Source of the DNA: Candidatus Zipacnadia bacterium
Lineage (GTDB): Bacteria > Armatimonadota > Zipacnadia > Zipacnadales > UBA5352
DNA length: 64,000 nucleotides
Assembly (NCBI GenBank): GCA_029821735.1
Contig: JALGSU010000016.1
Coordinates: forward strand, 1 to 64,000
Direction of reading: 5' to 3'
Of this stretch, positions 35,400 through 44,018 are shown piece by piece. The notes beneath the pieces are model-generated. The model was not told the origin of the DNA. It ran no database searches and saw nothing but the letters and a program-made list of their open reading frames with translations. Every line of letters starts with the position of its first letter. Position 1 is the stretch's first letter. The translations under genes were made by a program, and so were the position numbers.

Positions 35400-36548
35400 C
35401 TACTGCAGGCAGTGCAGTTTTCCGTCGCTGGCTCCCACGTAGAGCTTGCCATCGCTCCAGGCAGGCGACGAGAAGATCTTCGCCGCCAGCGGCACGCTCT
35501 GCACGATGCTCCCGTCTCCTGTGGCGATCACGTGCAGGTTCCCGTCGTGACAGCCCAGCACGAGCCGGTCGCCGATGATAATCGCTGACGAGTCCACCAC
35601 ACCACCGAGCACTCGCTTCCACACTTCTGTCCCGTCAGCCAGCTTCGCCGCTCGCGCCTCGGTCTTTGACAGATAGCCCTCGATGGTGACGAAGTAGACG
35701 CTCTCGCCCGCGATGACCGGCGTCGACATCACCGAACGCGCCTCATTCTGCGCCCACAGTTTGTCGCCGGTCTGCGCGTTCACTGCCACGATGTGATCGA
35801 TCTTCGGCGGCCGCAACGCGCTTGGGCTCATGATACCGAAGACCACTACCTCGTCCCCCGCGACCGGCCCCGGCACCACCTTGCCGCGGTACTGCTGCTC
35901 CCAGATGATCTCCCCATCAGACGCGCGCCGGGCATAGATCATGCCCGAATCGTCGCCGTAGAACACCATCCCGTCGCGCACCGCTGGAGAGCACTGGATA
36001 TGGTCCCCACGCTCGCCACGCCAGACTTCAGTGCCATCCGCTACGTCACAGGCGTAGATGCCGCCACCCATGCTGGTAAAATACACGATCCCGTCCGCGC
36101 ATGCCGGCGAGGAGATGACCGGCCCATACGTCCGGTATCGCCAGCAAAGTTCACCCGTCCCCGCGTCCACGGCGTAGAGGAAGCGATCGACCGACCCGAA
36201 GATCACCAGCCCGTCAACGACTGCGGGTGAGGACATGACCGCGCCCTGGGTGGTGCACTTCCACAGCGGCGAACCGTCCTCGGCGCTCAGCGCGTGCATC
36301 TCTCCGAGCGAATTGCCGGCGAATACCACGCCACCGACCACCGCTGGGGAGCTGTCCACGCTTCCGCCAATCTCCGCGCTCCAAAGGACCTCAATAGCGT
36401 CCGCGGGCTCTTCACCTACTACACCTGTGTGTGCGGAGTCCTGCCGGAACATCGGCCACTCGCCATAGGCGGCCGACGCGGCACACGCGCAGATCAACGC
36501 CGCCAAAGCGCACACGCGTCGAATCTTCTCTGCTCTGAATATCGCCAT
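35400..36548 (-). CDS. PQQ-type beta-propeller repeat protein, secreted
   Basis: The 382-residue protein has a signal peptide (ALAALICACAASAAYG) and eight-bladed propeller repeats of the form VDGLVIFGSVDRFLYAVDAGTGELCWRY and DGMVFYGDDSGMIYARRASDGEIIW, the tryptophan-docking motif of PQQ-like/BamB-like propellers. PQQ-binding catalytic residues of true dehydrogenases are not evident, so a scaffold or outer-surface role is more likely. Start: ATG 36548 after GTGAGGCAGGAA; a GTG 12 bases upstream is possible. Upstream lies the carboxypeptidase-regulatory lipoprotein gene, same strand. Specific function unknown. Confidence 0.8.
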   Translation of the reverse strand: MAIFRAEKIRRVCALAALICACAASAAYGEWPMFRQDSAHTGVVGEEPADAIEVLWSAEIGGSVDSSPAVVGGVVFAGNSLGEMHALSAEDGSPLWKCTTQGAVMSSPAVVDGLVIFGSVDRFLYAVDAGTGELCWRYRTYGPVISSPACADGIVYFTSMGGGIYACDVADGTEVWRGERGDHIQCSPAVRDGMVFYGDDSGMIYARRASDGEIIWEQQYRGKVVPGPVAGDEVVVFGIMSPSALRPPKIDHIVAVNAQTGDKLWAQNEARSVMSTPVIAGESVYFVTIEGYLSKTEARAAKLADGTEVWKRVLGGVVDSSAIIIGDRLVLGCHDGNLHVIATGDGSIVQSVPLAAKIFSSPAWSDGKLYVGASDGKLHCLQ

Positions 36549-36594
36549 TTCCTGCCTCACTGTAAGGCGCGACTGGGGCGATGCCTTGGTACAT

Positions 36595-36627
36595 GCAGCG
36601 CCGCCCCGTTGCCGAGGGCGGCGCTGC
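36595..36627 (-). terminator. Hairpin after the lipoprotein gene
   Basis: Perfect 12-bp stem (36595-36606 with 36616-36627) with a 9-base loop, between two minus-strand genes. No T tract follows, so it may act as a pause or RNA-stabilising hairpin instead. Confidence 0.5.
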
Positions 36628-36660
36628 TACTCCCTATGACTGCGCGCGTCACCGTCCCCG

Positions 36661-37074
36661 CTAAGTTGTTGGCGGGGTAGGCGGCGCGTCTGGCCCGTCG
36701 ATCAACAGGACCGGGTCCGGCAGCGTGCTGGTCTGGCCATCGCTCACCTGCACGACAATTGCGTCGGCGGGCGGCGGCAATACCAGGTCACGATCGGGAT
36801 TCGGGTTGATCGCAACTGTCTGCTGCCCCACGGGCACACCACTGAGCGTGAAATTCCCGCTGGCGTCCGTGGTAGTAGTCACTCCACCGGCGCTGATCGT
36901 GATTCCGCCCAGGCCCAATCCGCTGCCCGCGTGCACCAGCGAGCCGCTGATATTGCCGGTCGACGGTCCGAAGCCGCTACCCTCGCTACCACCGCCACAG
37001 CCTGCAACCGCGATCGCTGCAACGGCGATCACCACGAGAGCGGCCCAACCCGCACACCGCGTTAGCCTCGTCAT
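36661..37074 (-). CDS. Lipoprotein with one carboxypeptidase-regulatory-like domain
   Basis: The 137-residue protein has a lipoprotein signal (VVIAVAAIAVAGC, lipid-modified Cys26), a Gly/Ser linker and one beta-sandwich module: GNISGSLVHAGSGLGLGGIT ... VTTTTDASGNFTLSGVPVG. The same module is repeated inside the two giant proteases encoded just upstream on this strand. A Pro-rich end (DGPDAPPTPPTT) follows. AGGTGA lies eight bases before the ATG. A role as a surface-anchored binding or scaffold protein is likely; it might interact with the protease module chain, but that is speculation. Confidence 0.82.
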   Translation of the reverse strand: MTRLTRCAGWAALVVIAVAAIAVAGCGGGSEGSGFGPSTGNISGSLVHAGSGLGLGGITISAGGVTTTTDASGNFTLSGVPVGQQTVAINPNPDRDLVLPPPADAIVVQVSDGQTSTLPDPVLLIDGPDAPPTPPTT

Positions 37075-37135
37075 CCTGCTGTCACCTCTTCAACTCTTGT
37101 CGCTGGTACTGTAGTCGAGCGCGGCCCATACTCAC

Positions 37136-40100
37136 TTACCGCGCCACATGCAGGGGCCGGAGCGCCTGCACACGCTGACCGTTGTCTGACACGGCCTGGA
37201 TGCTTATCAGATACTGGCCCCCGGGGGCCAGGGTACCTTCGTCGCTGCGCAGATCCCAGCTTGCCGTGTTCGCTCCGGCGGCTGTCGGCTGCGCCTGCGC
37301 CAGGCTGCGGATGCTCCGCCCGGCGATGTTCAACACTTCGACGGTCACCTGACACGTGGTACTCACCGAGTAGGTCACCACTGCGCCGCTACCAGTCGAC
37401 TGCGTCGCCGCGGCCGTGATCATCAGGTTCGCGGCGCCCTTGGGCTCGACAGAGAGCTGGAAGTGCCGCTGCGCGCCCTCTCCTGCGGCAGCGAAGCTGT
37501 AGCTGGGCATCGTGCGAGCATACATCTTCCGGCCAGCGTCCACGTCCGTCAGATACACAGCCTGGTCGCCCGGCACCCCACTCAGATCCGGCAGCGTCAA
37601 CTCAACTGAGGCGTCCGGAAGATCCGTCTCGACCACGAAGTCCCACGTCGTGTTCGCGGTCCCGAGCGGCCTGACGTCGTGCGCCAGTCTGCCGCCCGAA
37701 CCGTCCGTGAAGTAGACGTCAATGCTGTTCGGGGCCTTTGGCGGGTTCTCGACCGAGTAACCGGCGGCTACCGAGCCGTTCCCCACGCCAGCCAGCGTCG
37801 TCACGTCTGCGCTCCCGGCGGCCTTCGCGACGATCGGCACAACCCAGCCGCCCTCGGAGACATCCGTCTTGGCTGCTGCGCCGTCAGCGAGATCCGCCGA
37901 TGCCACACCGGCCGGAGGCTGGATGATGACCGATACACCGCTGCCCACCGAACGGAACCACGCGCCCTCCCAGGCCTCGATGTAGTTCCGCGAGGAATTC
38001 AGCGCCTGGTCTCGAGAGACCATCCGGTAGTTGTTGATTGCGCGATCATAGACGAACGCGAACGGCCTCAGCACGCCAGCCCCTGCGGCGTTCATGTTTG
38101 CCAGGGGCAGGGCGGTCTGATACATGTTACCCACCATGCTCCAGCCTTCCGGCAGCGCGACGGAGAAACTGCCCGCCGTCGACACCGGGTTGCCAGGCAC
38201 CGCTATGGTCAGCGGGGCTGCCAGCCCTACGAACCAAGCCTTGCCTGGTGCTGCCCGAAGCTCTGGGTGATCCGCGTTGCCCGGGCCTCTCACGTAGTCA
38301 GCCGGGCTCGCACTTGCGTCCCAGCGGGCCAGCAAGGTGGTTTCGAATATGTCGACCACTCGCCCGCGACCGGCAGCGGGGGTCAGCGGCAGCGCCGCCA
38401 TGCTCCAGCCGGCCGGGAAAGTGTGCGTGAATTCTACGTAGCCCGTGAAGTTGACGCCCGTCGCGGCAGGCGGAACCGTCGCCTCGCGGCTCTCTGGCTC
38501 GAAGGCGAAGCCCGTCCGTGTCGGCGTTACCGTCACCGTTCCCGCCGGCACCCCGGCCAGCGTGAACTGCCCGGCCTCGTTCGTGACGGCCGTGCGTGTC
38601 CCGTCGCTGACCGACACGCCCGCCAGCCGGTTCCCGGAACTGTCCGTCACCACACCCGATATCGAGTAGGTGATCGCGGTGGCCTCGAAGTTCAGGCCGC
38701 CGACGTCAGCACCATCCACGTTGACCGCGCGCGACTGCGGCGTGTAGCGGAAGTCCTGGTAGCTATCGCTGTCCGCATCGCGCGAACAGGTCAGCGTGTA
38801 GTTCCCGTTCGGCATGTCCACCAGCGTGTAGTCGCCATTTGCGTCCGTCACTGCCGTCGTGCTGTCGGCCGCGACCACAACGCCCGCGACACCAACGCCG
38901 GCCTTTGCCACCGTGCCGCTCAGATCATGGGTGCGCTCGACGCCGACGAAGTCAATGTGCTGCGCCGACGGACCGACCGTCGCGTCCTGCGAGGTCGGGG
39001 TGAAGTCATAGCCAGCGCGCTGCGCCGTCACCGTATGGGTGCCCGCTACGAACCCGCGCAGGCGGTAGACGCCCGTGCCATCGCTGACTGTGGCCTTGCC
39101 GTTAGCGGTGATGTCCACACCGGGCATCGGGTCGCCGATTGCGTCGGTGACCGTCCCACTTATGTCGAAGACGGGCTCTGCGGCGGTCGTGAAGCTCCAC
39201 GTCACCTGCGCCGCGTTACCGACTTCGTCGCTCGCCTGGACCGTAACGTCATAGGTGGTATCCCAGTCGAGGTCGCTGTCGGGAGTGAAGACCGGGTCAA
39301 CCTGCGTCGGGCCCTTCACCAGCGCACCCGCAACCGGCACGCCAGCCGCCTCGACCGCGATTGTGACCGTTGCGACATCAACCGTCGCGTCGGCGTCGCG
39401 CACGCGGGCCGAGATCGTCGCGTCGACCGCCACGTTCTGCTCTGCGGCCGCCGGGGCAAAGTTGTCGATAATCGGCGCGGTGTTGTCGTTCGTTGACTGC
39501 TCCTGCCAGTTGACCGTCACCATCGGGTTGCCCGCGATATCGGACGTGTCGATGGTGATGTCGATGGTGTTGTTGTAACCCCAGCCGCCCGGCACGTCGT
39601 AGCGCACCGAGACGTCGAGAGGATCGGTGGCGTCTACCACGAGCGAACTGGTCACATCCGAGCCGTCAACCGTGACCGCGATCGTGGCAACGTCGACACC
39701 CGACAGGTTGTCTGTCAGGTCGAAGGTGAACCAGCCGTTCGCGGCGTCGAAGGTCTGATTTGCCACCTGCGGCGGCGCCACGTCTGTCACCGTAAAGAAC
39801 TGATAGGTCTCGTCCAGCGAATTGCCCGACAGGTCCTTCGCGATTACCCGGACATTCACCGTCTCGTTGTAGTCGAAGTCTGCTGCGGGATCGTAGTTGA
39901 TGCTAACTGAACCGTCCAAGTTGTCAGTGATCGCGGCCTGAGCTGTTACCCATTGGCCGTTGACCACGAGCTTGACCGTCGTGATATCCACACCTGAGCC
40001 ATCGTCAACGACGTCGACGAATATGTTGGTATCGAGCGCGACGTCAGTCGTGCCCGGAACCGGGTTGTGGCTCAGCAGATAGGGGCCGACGGTGTCGTGC

Positions 40101-43100
40101 GTCTTCACCCAGACCCCGACGAAATTCGTCCGCTCGTTCGGGACCGAGTCAAACGCGCCCACGCCGAAGTAGTAGGTGGTCTCCGCTGTCAGACCCGTCA
40201 CCGTCGCGACCTTCGTGCCGGCTGCAACGGCCATGACCGGCGTCAACGCCGCTGTGTCGGTGAACGGTGCGTTCGACTGGTAGATGTTGTAGCCAGCGAC
40301 GTCGAGCTGACCGGCCTCGGCGTAGGGCGTCCAGTCCAGATCAACCGTGACGCCGGAAGCGCCGGAGGTCGCGGTCAACTGGCTCGGTGTCACTGCCGCG
40401 GGCGCTACGGTATCGCCGACCACCGCAGTGTCCTGGCTCGTGTCGCCGCCATCGGGGTCCGTGTAAGTCGCCGTGACCGTGTTACCGGTCGGTCCGCCAG
40501 CCACATTCAGCACGGCATCGCCGGCTGTGCCAGGAGCGCCGCTCGTCGGGATGCTCCCGCGGAAGATGCCGGAGTTGAGGCCCCATTCCTCGAGGGTCAC
40601 CGTCTCGCTATCCGTGGCGCTCTGCTCCGCGATGGTGACGTCGACCGTCTCGCGCGCGGCCGGACTGGCGTTCTCGTCGAGATCGGTGACCTCGATGTAG
40701 ATGGTGCCATTCTCCTCATAGGCAGTCGCGTCCGCCCACGTGGCATCCGTCAGTCGAAGGCCGCTGTCTTCGCCGATGACCGGGCCGGTGAACACGCCGG
40801 GGGCCGGCGGAGTTCGCACGTCAGTCCCTGCGAGCTGGAAGAAGTGGTCGTAGGTACCGTACCCAAGCGTCGCGCCTGTGACGGTTGCCGTGAAGGTCAC
40901 CCCGGCGTTCCACGGGTCGAGGTCGGCCGGGTCCTGGGTCATGTCCACGACCAGCGTCCCGGCACTTATGTCCACCTGGATCGCGCCCGACGGGGGCAGG
41001 TCGTCCATATCGTAGTAGTCAACCGTGAAGACGAAGTCGGTCGCCAGATCGCCGTATACCGGAGTCAACGTACCGTTGAACAGCATCGAGTTGATGTCCG
41101 GTGTGACCATCAACGGGCCGGCGAAGGCCAGCTCGATCTCGCACCAGTCCGACATCAGGTCCTGGTCGTCCATCACCAGCACATGCCAGTAGTAGGTTAC
41201 GCCCTCCTGAAGCTCCTGGCCGGCGGTCAACTGGTACTCACTTACGCCCGGCGCCGTCACAACATCGATCGCGGGCGAACTGTAGTCCGAGTCATCGTCA
41301 ATCTGCAGCTGATAGCGCAGCGTAGCCACCGGGTCAGTCACGTCGTCGTCCGTGCCGTCCGCCCAATCGAACAGCGGCAGCAGCGTGCGAATGTCGCCGG
41401 TGGGCGTGAAGTCGGCCGCCGTCAGGACGCCATCGTCCCAGTATGGCGGCTGGTTCAGGTCAACCGCGAAGAGCGTCACTGCATCGTATGGGCTGCCGCC
41501 CGCGTAACTCCACAATGCAGATGGCTCGTCGTCATCGTCGACCGTCCGCACCCGGTAGTACCAGACGCCCTCGCTCAGCGGCGCCCCGGGGTCGATGGCG
41601 AAGGAGGTGGCCCCATCTGCGGTGGTGTACTCAAACGCCACGAGGCTGAAATCCGGTACCTGCGCAAGCTGCAGGACGTAGTGCAGTGTGCTGGCCGGGT
41701 CCGTGGCATTGAGGTCACTGGCCTCGTCCCAGCTTACCGTGGGACTGCCCGTGTGAATGACCACAATATCCTCGGCGGCGTGGGTCGTCGGGTAGTCCGG
41801 CGACTGCGGGTCAAAGCCGTCGGTCGTGATTTCCGGCGGATCGTTCACCAGCGGCCCATCCTCTTCAGCGCTCTCGGGCAGCCGAACGCTCGTCGACCCG
41901 TCGCTGGCGAGGAAGTGGTACTGGTGGTGCCCGTCGCCGATCTCGTCATCCAGCAACGCGGCCGAGATGCCGGGCATGGTGACCGTGTAGCGCTCACCAT
42001 TGGTGTAGTCGCCGTCCTGCAGGGCAGCGGCAGCGCTTGTATCAACCACCATGTCAAACGACTGCAGCGGGGTGCCCGCCGTCGTGTTCTCTATGAGCAA
42101 CTGCACGCGGCCGTCCGTCGGGGGGTCGTTGTCGAGGTCGGTATAGGTAACCGCGAAGGTGAAGTCGGCCGCCTGGAGACCCTCCAGCGGATCATGCATG
42201 CCGTCCGTGAGCGTGGGAACGTTGCTCCCGGGCCCCGGCACTCGCGCGGTCGCGAATGACAGATCGGCAATGGGCACTTGCAGTACGCCTGTCGTGTCAA
42301 CGCTTCTCTGTATTGTGCCGTTTGGGTACTCTATCGAGAATTCCTCGATATACCCATCGTGCTTGAAGTCGACGTCCTCGACGAACAACTCCCATTGGTT
42401 CGCAGCGGTCGCCGGGAGCGAGGCCAGCGCGTCCGTCAGGTCGATCCATGCGTGAATGTCCATGTAGTCGTCTGAGCCCTGCTGGTCGAACACCACTGCG
42501 CTCTGGGAGCCGTCCAGCGTCCGCAGCGTGACCCTCTGGTCGTTGCGGGACTCACACTTGATATCGATCTTCGCCCACGCGGCGGGCGTGTAGCCGATCT
42601 TGTCGACCATAAAGTAGGCATCGCCCACTCCGCCGCCGCCCGTGCTCTCGCTTCGTGCCTGCTTGAAATACTCATATGAGATGTACGCGAAGCCGTCGGT
42701 GGCCCATGTCGGGCCCCAGGAGTTGATGATCTTGAAGCCACCGAAAATGTCCACGTCATCGGTGTCAATGTCCCCGTCACCGTCGCTGTCATCTGCGTTG
42801 AAGCGGTCGAAGTCGTCATCGTAGCCAACGACGCAGACGCCATGGCCGCCGGACCAGGTGGCAGTGGCCAGCGGTACTTCGTAGAAATCGTCCGCCAAGA
42901 TGCTTGTGTTCCAGTCATCCATGATGTCAAAACCGACCACGAAGGGACGGCCTGCATCCAGTTCCGCCTTCAGCGCAGCAAGGTCATCATCAGTCTCCGT
43001 CGGCCACCAGGCGAAAGACTCCGACCTATACTGGATCGCCCTCTTCCACACTGACGCGGGCGCCGTCGGGCCTGCGCCGCTGGGTCGCATACCGCCGCCA

Positions 43101-43822
43101 CCGGGCCACCACTCGTGGTTGGTATCTGTGTAGGGCATATCCGCCATCGTCGCGGCGCCCTTCTCGGCGATCGTTGCCATCGCATCGTAGTAAGAGATGC
43201 CCAGGTCCTGCCCGCCGTTGACTTGATTGTAGATGAAGGCAGGGCTGAACTGGTGATTGGTGGAGGCGAGCGTCGCATCATATGTGCGCCACCCGTGCTC
43301 GTTCGCCTCTTGATAGCTCTTGTAGTAGTAGCCAATGGCCCAGGCAACACAAGAGCCCTGGGTGCCCTGGTTGCCTGGCGGCGGCATCAGTGAACCGATG
43401 TCGGTGGCCGACTTGGAGGCCTTTGACGCCCCTCCAAAGAGCGATGCGCGCGGGAACCGTGCGCGCACTGCGGCCTCATTCGGGATCTCACCAAGCTTGA
43501 CCACCTGGCCGCTCGGGAGCACCATCGTCGGAGCCGCCTGAGACGCGCCCTGAGCCAGCGCGGTCATGCCCGCCAGACCCGTACCGCCGAGGAACGCGAC
43601 GCGGTACTCCGGGTCTGCATCATGGGCCCGGACGACATCGAGCGAGCCCTCGATGGTCCACCAATCTGAAAGCGACGAATCAGGGCTCACCACAGGTGAG
43701 GGCAGCACGTCGAGTGCACTCCCGCCAACACCGTAGGCCGCGGCCGGGACGATCGCCCCAACCACGCAGGCCAGAATGCAAACGGTTGAGAAGGCTGCGT
43801 TCCGCATCATCGATGAATTCAT
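37136..43822 (-). CDS. Giant secreted papain-like (C1A) protease with Ig/FN3 and regulatory repeats
   Basis: The 2228-residue protein begins with a signal peptide (CILACVVGAIVPAAAYG). A C1A peptidase domain lies at about 140-400: Gln152 and Cys158 in NQGTQGSCVAWA, His327 in GGHGVCVVGY, Asn367 in KIINSWGPTW. An EF-hand-like acidic loop (about 344-356) is inserted between His and Asn. Then follow many beta-sandwich domains: Ig-like, Bacterial-Ig with VDVATVTIAV, an FN3 domain, at least three carboxypeptidase-regulatory repeats (ISGTVTDAIGDPMPGVDI; LSGTVAKAGVG; ISGVVTDSSGNRLAGV), and a C-terminal FlgD-like Ig ending WDLRSDEGTLAPGGQY. ATG 43822 has AAAGGTG seven bases upstream. Extracellular proteolysis is expected; substrate unknown. 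The last ~440 residues are shared with the M6 neighbour. Confidence 0.9.
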   Translation of the reverse strand: MNSSMMRNAAFSTVCILACVVGAIVPAAAYGVGGSALDVLPSPVVSPDSSLSDWWTIEGSLDVVRAHDADPEYRVAFLGGTGLAGMTALAQGASQAAPTMVLPSGQVVKLGEIPNEAAVRARFPRASLFGGASKASKSATDIGSLMPPPGNQGTQGSCVAWAIGYYYKSYQEANEHGWRTYDATLASTNHQFSPAFIYNQVNGGQDLGISYYDAMATIAEKGAATMADMPYTDTNHEWWPGGGGMRPSGAGPTAPASVWKRAIQYRSESFAWWPTETDDDLAALKAELDAGRPFVVGFDIMDDWNTSILADDFYEVPLATATWSGGHGVCVVGYDDDFDRFNADDSDGDGDIDTDDVDIFGGFKIINSWGPTWATDGFAYISYEYFKQARSESTGGGGVGDAYFMVDKIGYTPAAWAKIDIKCESRNDQRVTLRTLDGSQSAVVFDQQGSDDYMDIHAWIDLTDALASLPATAANQWELFVEDVDFKHDGYIEEFSIEYPNGTIQRSVDTTGVLQVPIADLSFATARVPGPGSNVPTLTDGMHDPLEGLQAADFTFAVTYTDLDNDPPTDGRVQLLIENTTAGTPLQSFDMVVDTSAAAALQDGDYTNGERYTVTMPGISAALLDDEIGDGHHQYHFLASDGSTSVRLPESAEEDGPLVNDPPEITTDGFDPQSPDYPTTHAAEDIVVIHTGSPTVSWDEASDLNATDPASTLHYVLQLAQVPDFSLVAFEYTTADGATSFAIDPGAPLSEGVWYYRVRTVDDDDEPSALWSYAGGSPYDAVTLFAVDLNQPPYWDDGVLTAADFTPTGDIRTLLPLFDWADGTDDDVTDPVATLRYQLQIDDDSDYSSPAIDVVTAPGVSEYQLTAGQELQEGVTYYWHVLVMDDQDLMSDWCEIELAFAGPLMVTPDINSMLFNGTLTPVYGDLATDFVFTVDYYDMDDLPPSGAIQVDISAGTLVVDMTQDPADLDPWNAGVTFTATVTGATLGYGTYDHFFQLAGTDVRTPPAPGVFTGPVIGEDSGLRLTDATWADATAYEENGTIYIEVTDLDENASPAARETVDVTIAEQSATDSETVTLEEWGLNSGIFRGSIPTSGAPGTAGDAVLNVAGGPTGNTVTATYTDPDGGDTSQDTAVVGDTVAPAAVTPSQLTATSGASGVTVDLDWTPYAEAGQLDVAGYNIYQSNAPFTDTAALTPVMAVAAGTKVATVTGLTAETTYYFGVGAFDSVPNERTNFVGVWVKTHDTVGPYLLSHNPVPGTTDVALDTNIFVDVVDDGSGVDITTVKLVVNGQWVTAQAAITDNLDGSVSINYDPAADFDYNETVNVRVIAKDLSGNSLDETYQFFTVTDVAPPQVANQTFDAANGWFTFDLTDNLSGVDVATIAVTVDGSDVTSSLVVDATDPLDVSVRYDVPGGWGYNNTIDITIDTSDIAGNPMVTVNWQEQSTNDNTAPIIDNFAPAAAEQNVAVDATISARVRDADATVDVATVTIAVEAAGVPVAGALVKGPTQVDPVFTPDSDLDWDTTYDVTVQASDEVGNAAQVTWSFTTAAEPVFDISGTVTDAIGDPMPGVDITANGKATVSDGTGVYRLRGFVAGTHTVTAQRAGYDFTPTSQDATVGPSAQHIDFVGVERTHDLSGTVAKAGVGVAGVVVAADSTTAVTDANGDYTLVDMPNGNYTLTCSRDADSDSYQDFRYTPQSRAVNVDGADVGGLNFEATAITYSISGVVTDSSGNRLAGVSVSDGTRTAVTNEAGQFTLAGVPAGTVTVTPTRTGFAFEPESREATVPPAATGVNFTGYVEFTHTFPAGWSMAALPLTPAAGRGRVVDIFETTLLARWDASASPADYVRGPGNADHPELRAAPGKAWFVGLAAPLTIAVPGNPVSTAGSFSVALPEGWSMVGNMYQTALPLANMNAAGAGVLRPFAFVYDRAINNYRMVSRDQALNSSRNYIEAWEGAWFRSVGSGVSVIIQPPAGVASADLADGAAAKTDVSEGGWVVPIVAKAAGSADVTTLAGVGNGSVAAGYSVENPPKAPNSIDVYFTDGSGGRLAHDVRPLGTANTTWDFVVETDLPDASVELTLPDLSGVPGDQAVYLTDVDAGRKMYARTMPSYSFAAAGEGAQRHFQLSVEPKGAANLMITAAATQSTGSGAVVTYSVSTTCQVTVEVLNIAGRSIRSLAQAQPTAAGANTASWDLRSDEGTLAPGGQYLISIQAVSDNGQRVQALRPLHVAR

Positions 43823-43919
43823 CAGTGACACCTTTCTCACTGCCCTGGGTCTGCGAGTGCCCCATACGTCTCGTGCCGGACTCGCCGCCGCCGCTCCCCC
43901 AATGATCCCCAACAGACGG

Positions 43920-43961
43920 CAAGGCGCGCGCCCCAATTGACTGAATCAGGTGCGTGCCTTG
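43920..43961. repeat. Imperfect inverted repeat between the two giant protease genes
   Basis: Arms 43920-43932 and 43949-43961 pair over 13 bases with two G-T type mismatches and a 16-base loop. It lies in the 196-base gap 43823-44018. No promoter or T tract is clear. It may be a weak terminator or processing hairpin between the two genes. Confidence 0.35.
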
Positions 43962-44018
43962 TCGTCTCCGCTTATGTACTTCGGTACCTCTTCACGCGGG
44001 CTATGTGGCCTCCCGCAC

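Noticed and set aside
37679..42259. Very long open frames opposite the papain-like giant protease (605 and 730 residues)
   Set aside because: Antisense shadows with Arg/His/Gly-rich composition and no motif; the minus-strand protease has signal peptide, catalytic triad and repeats.
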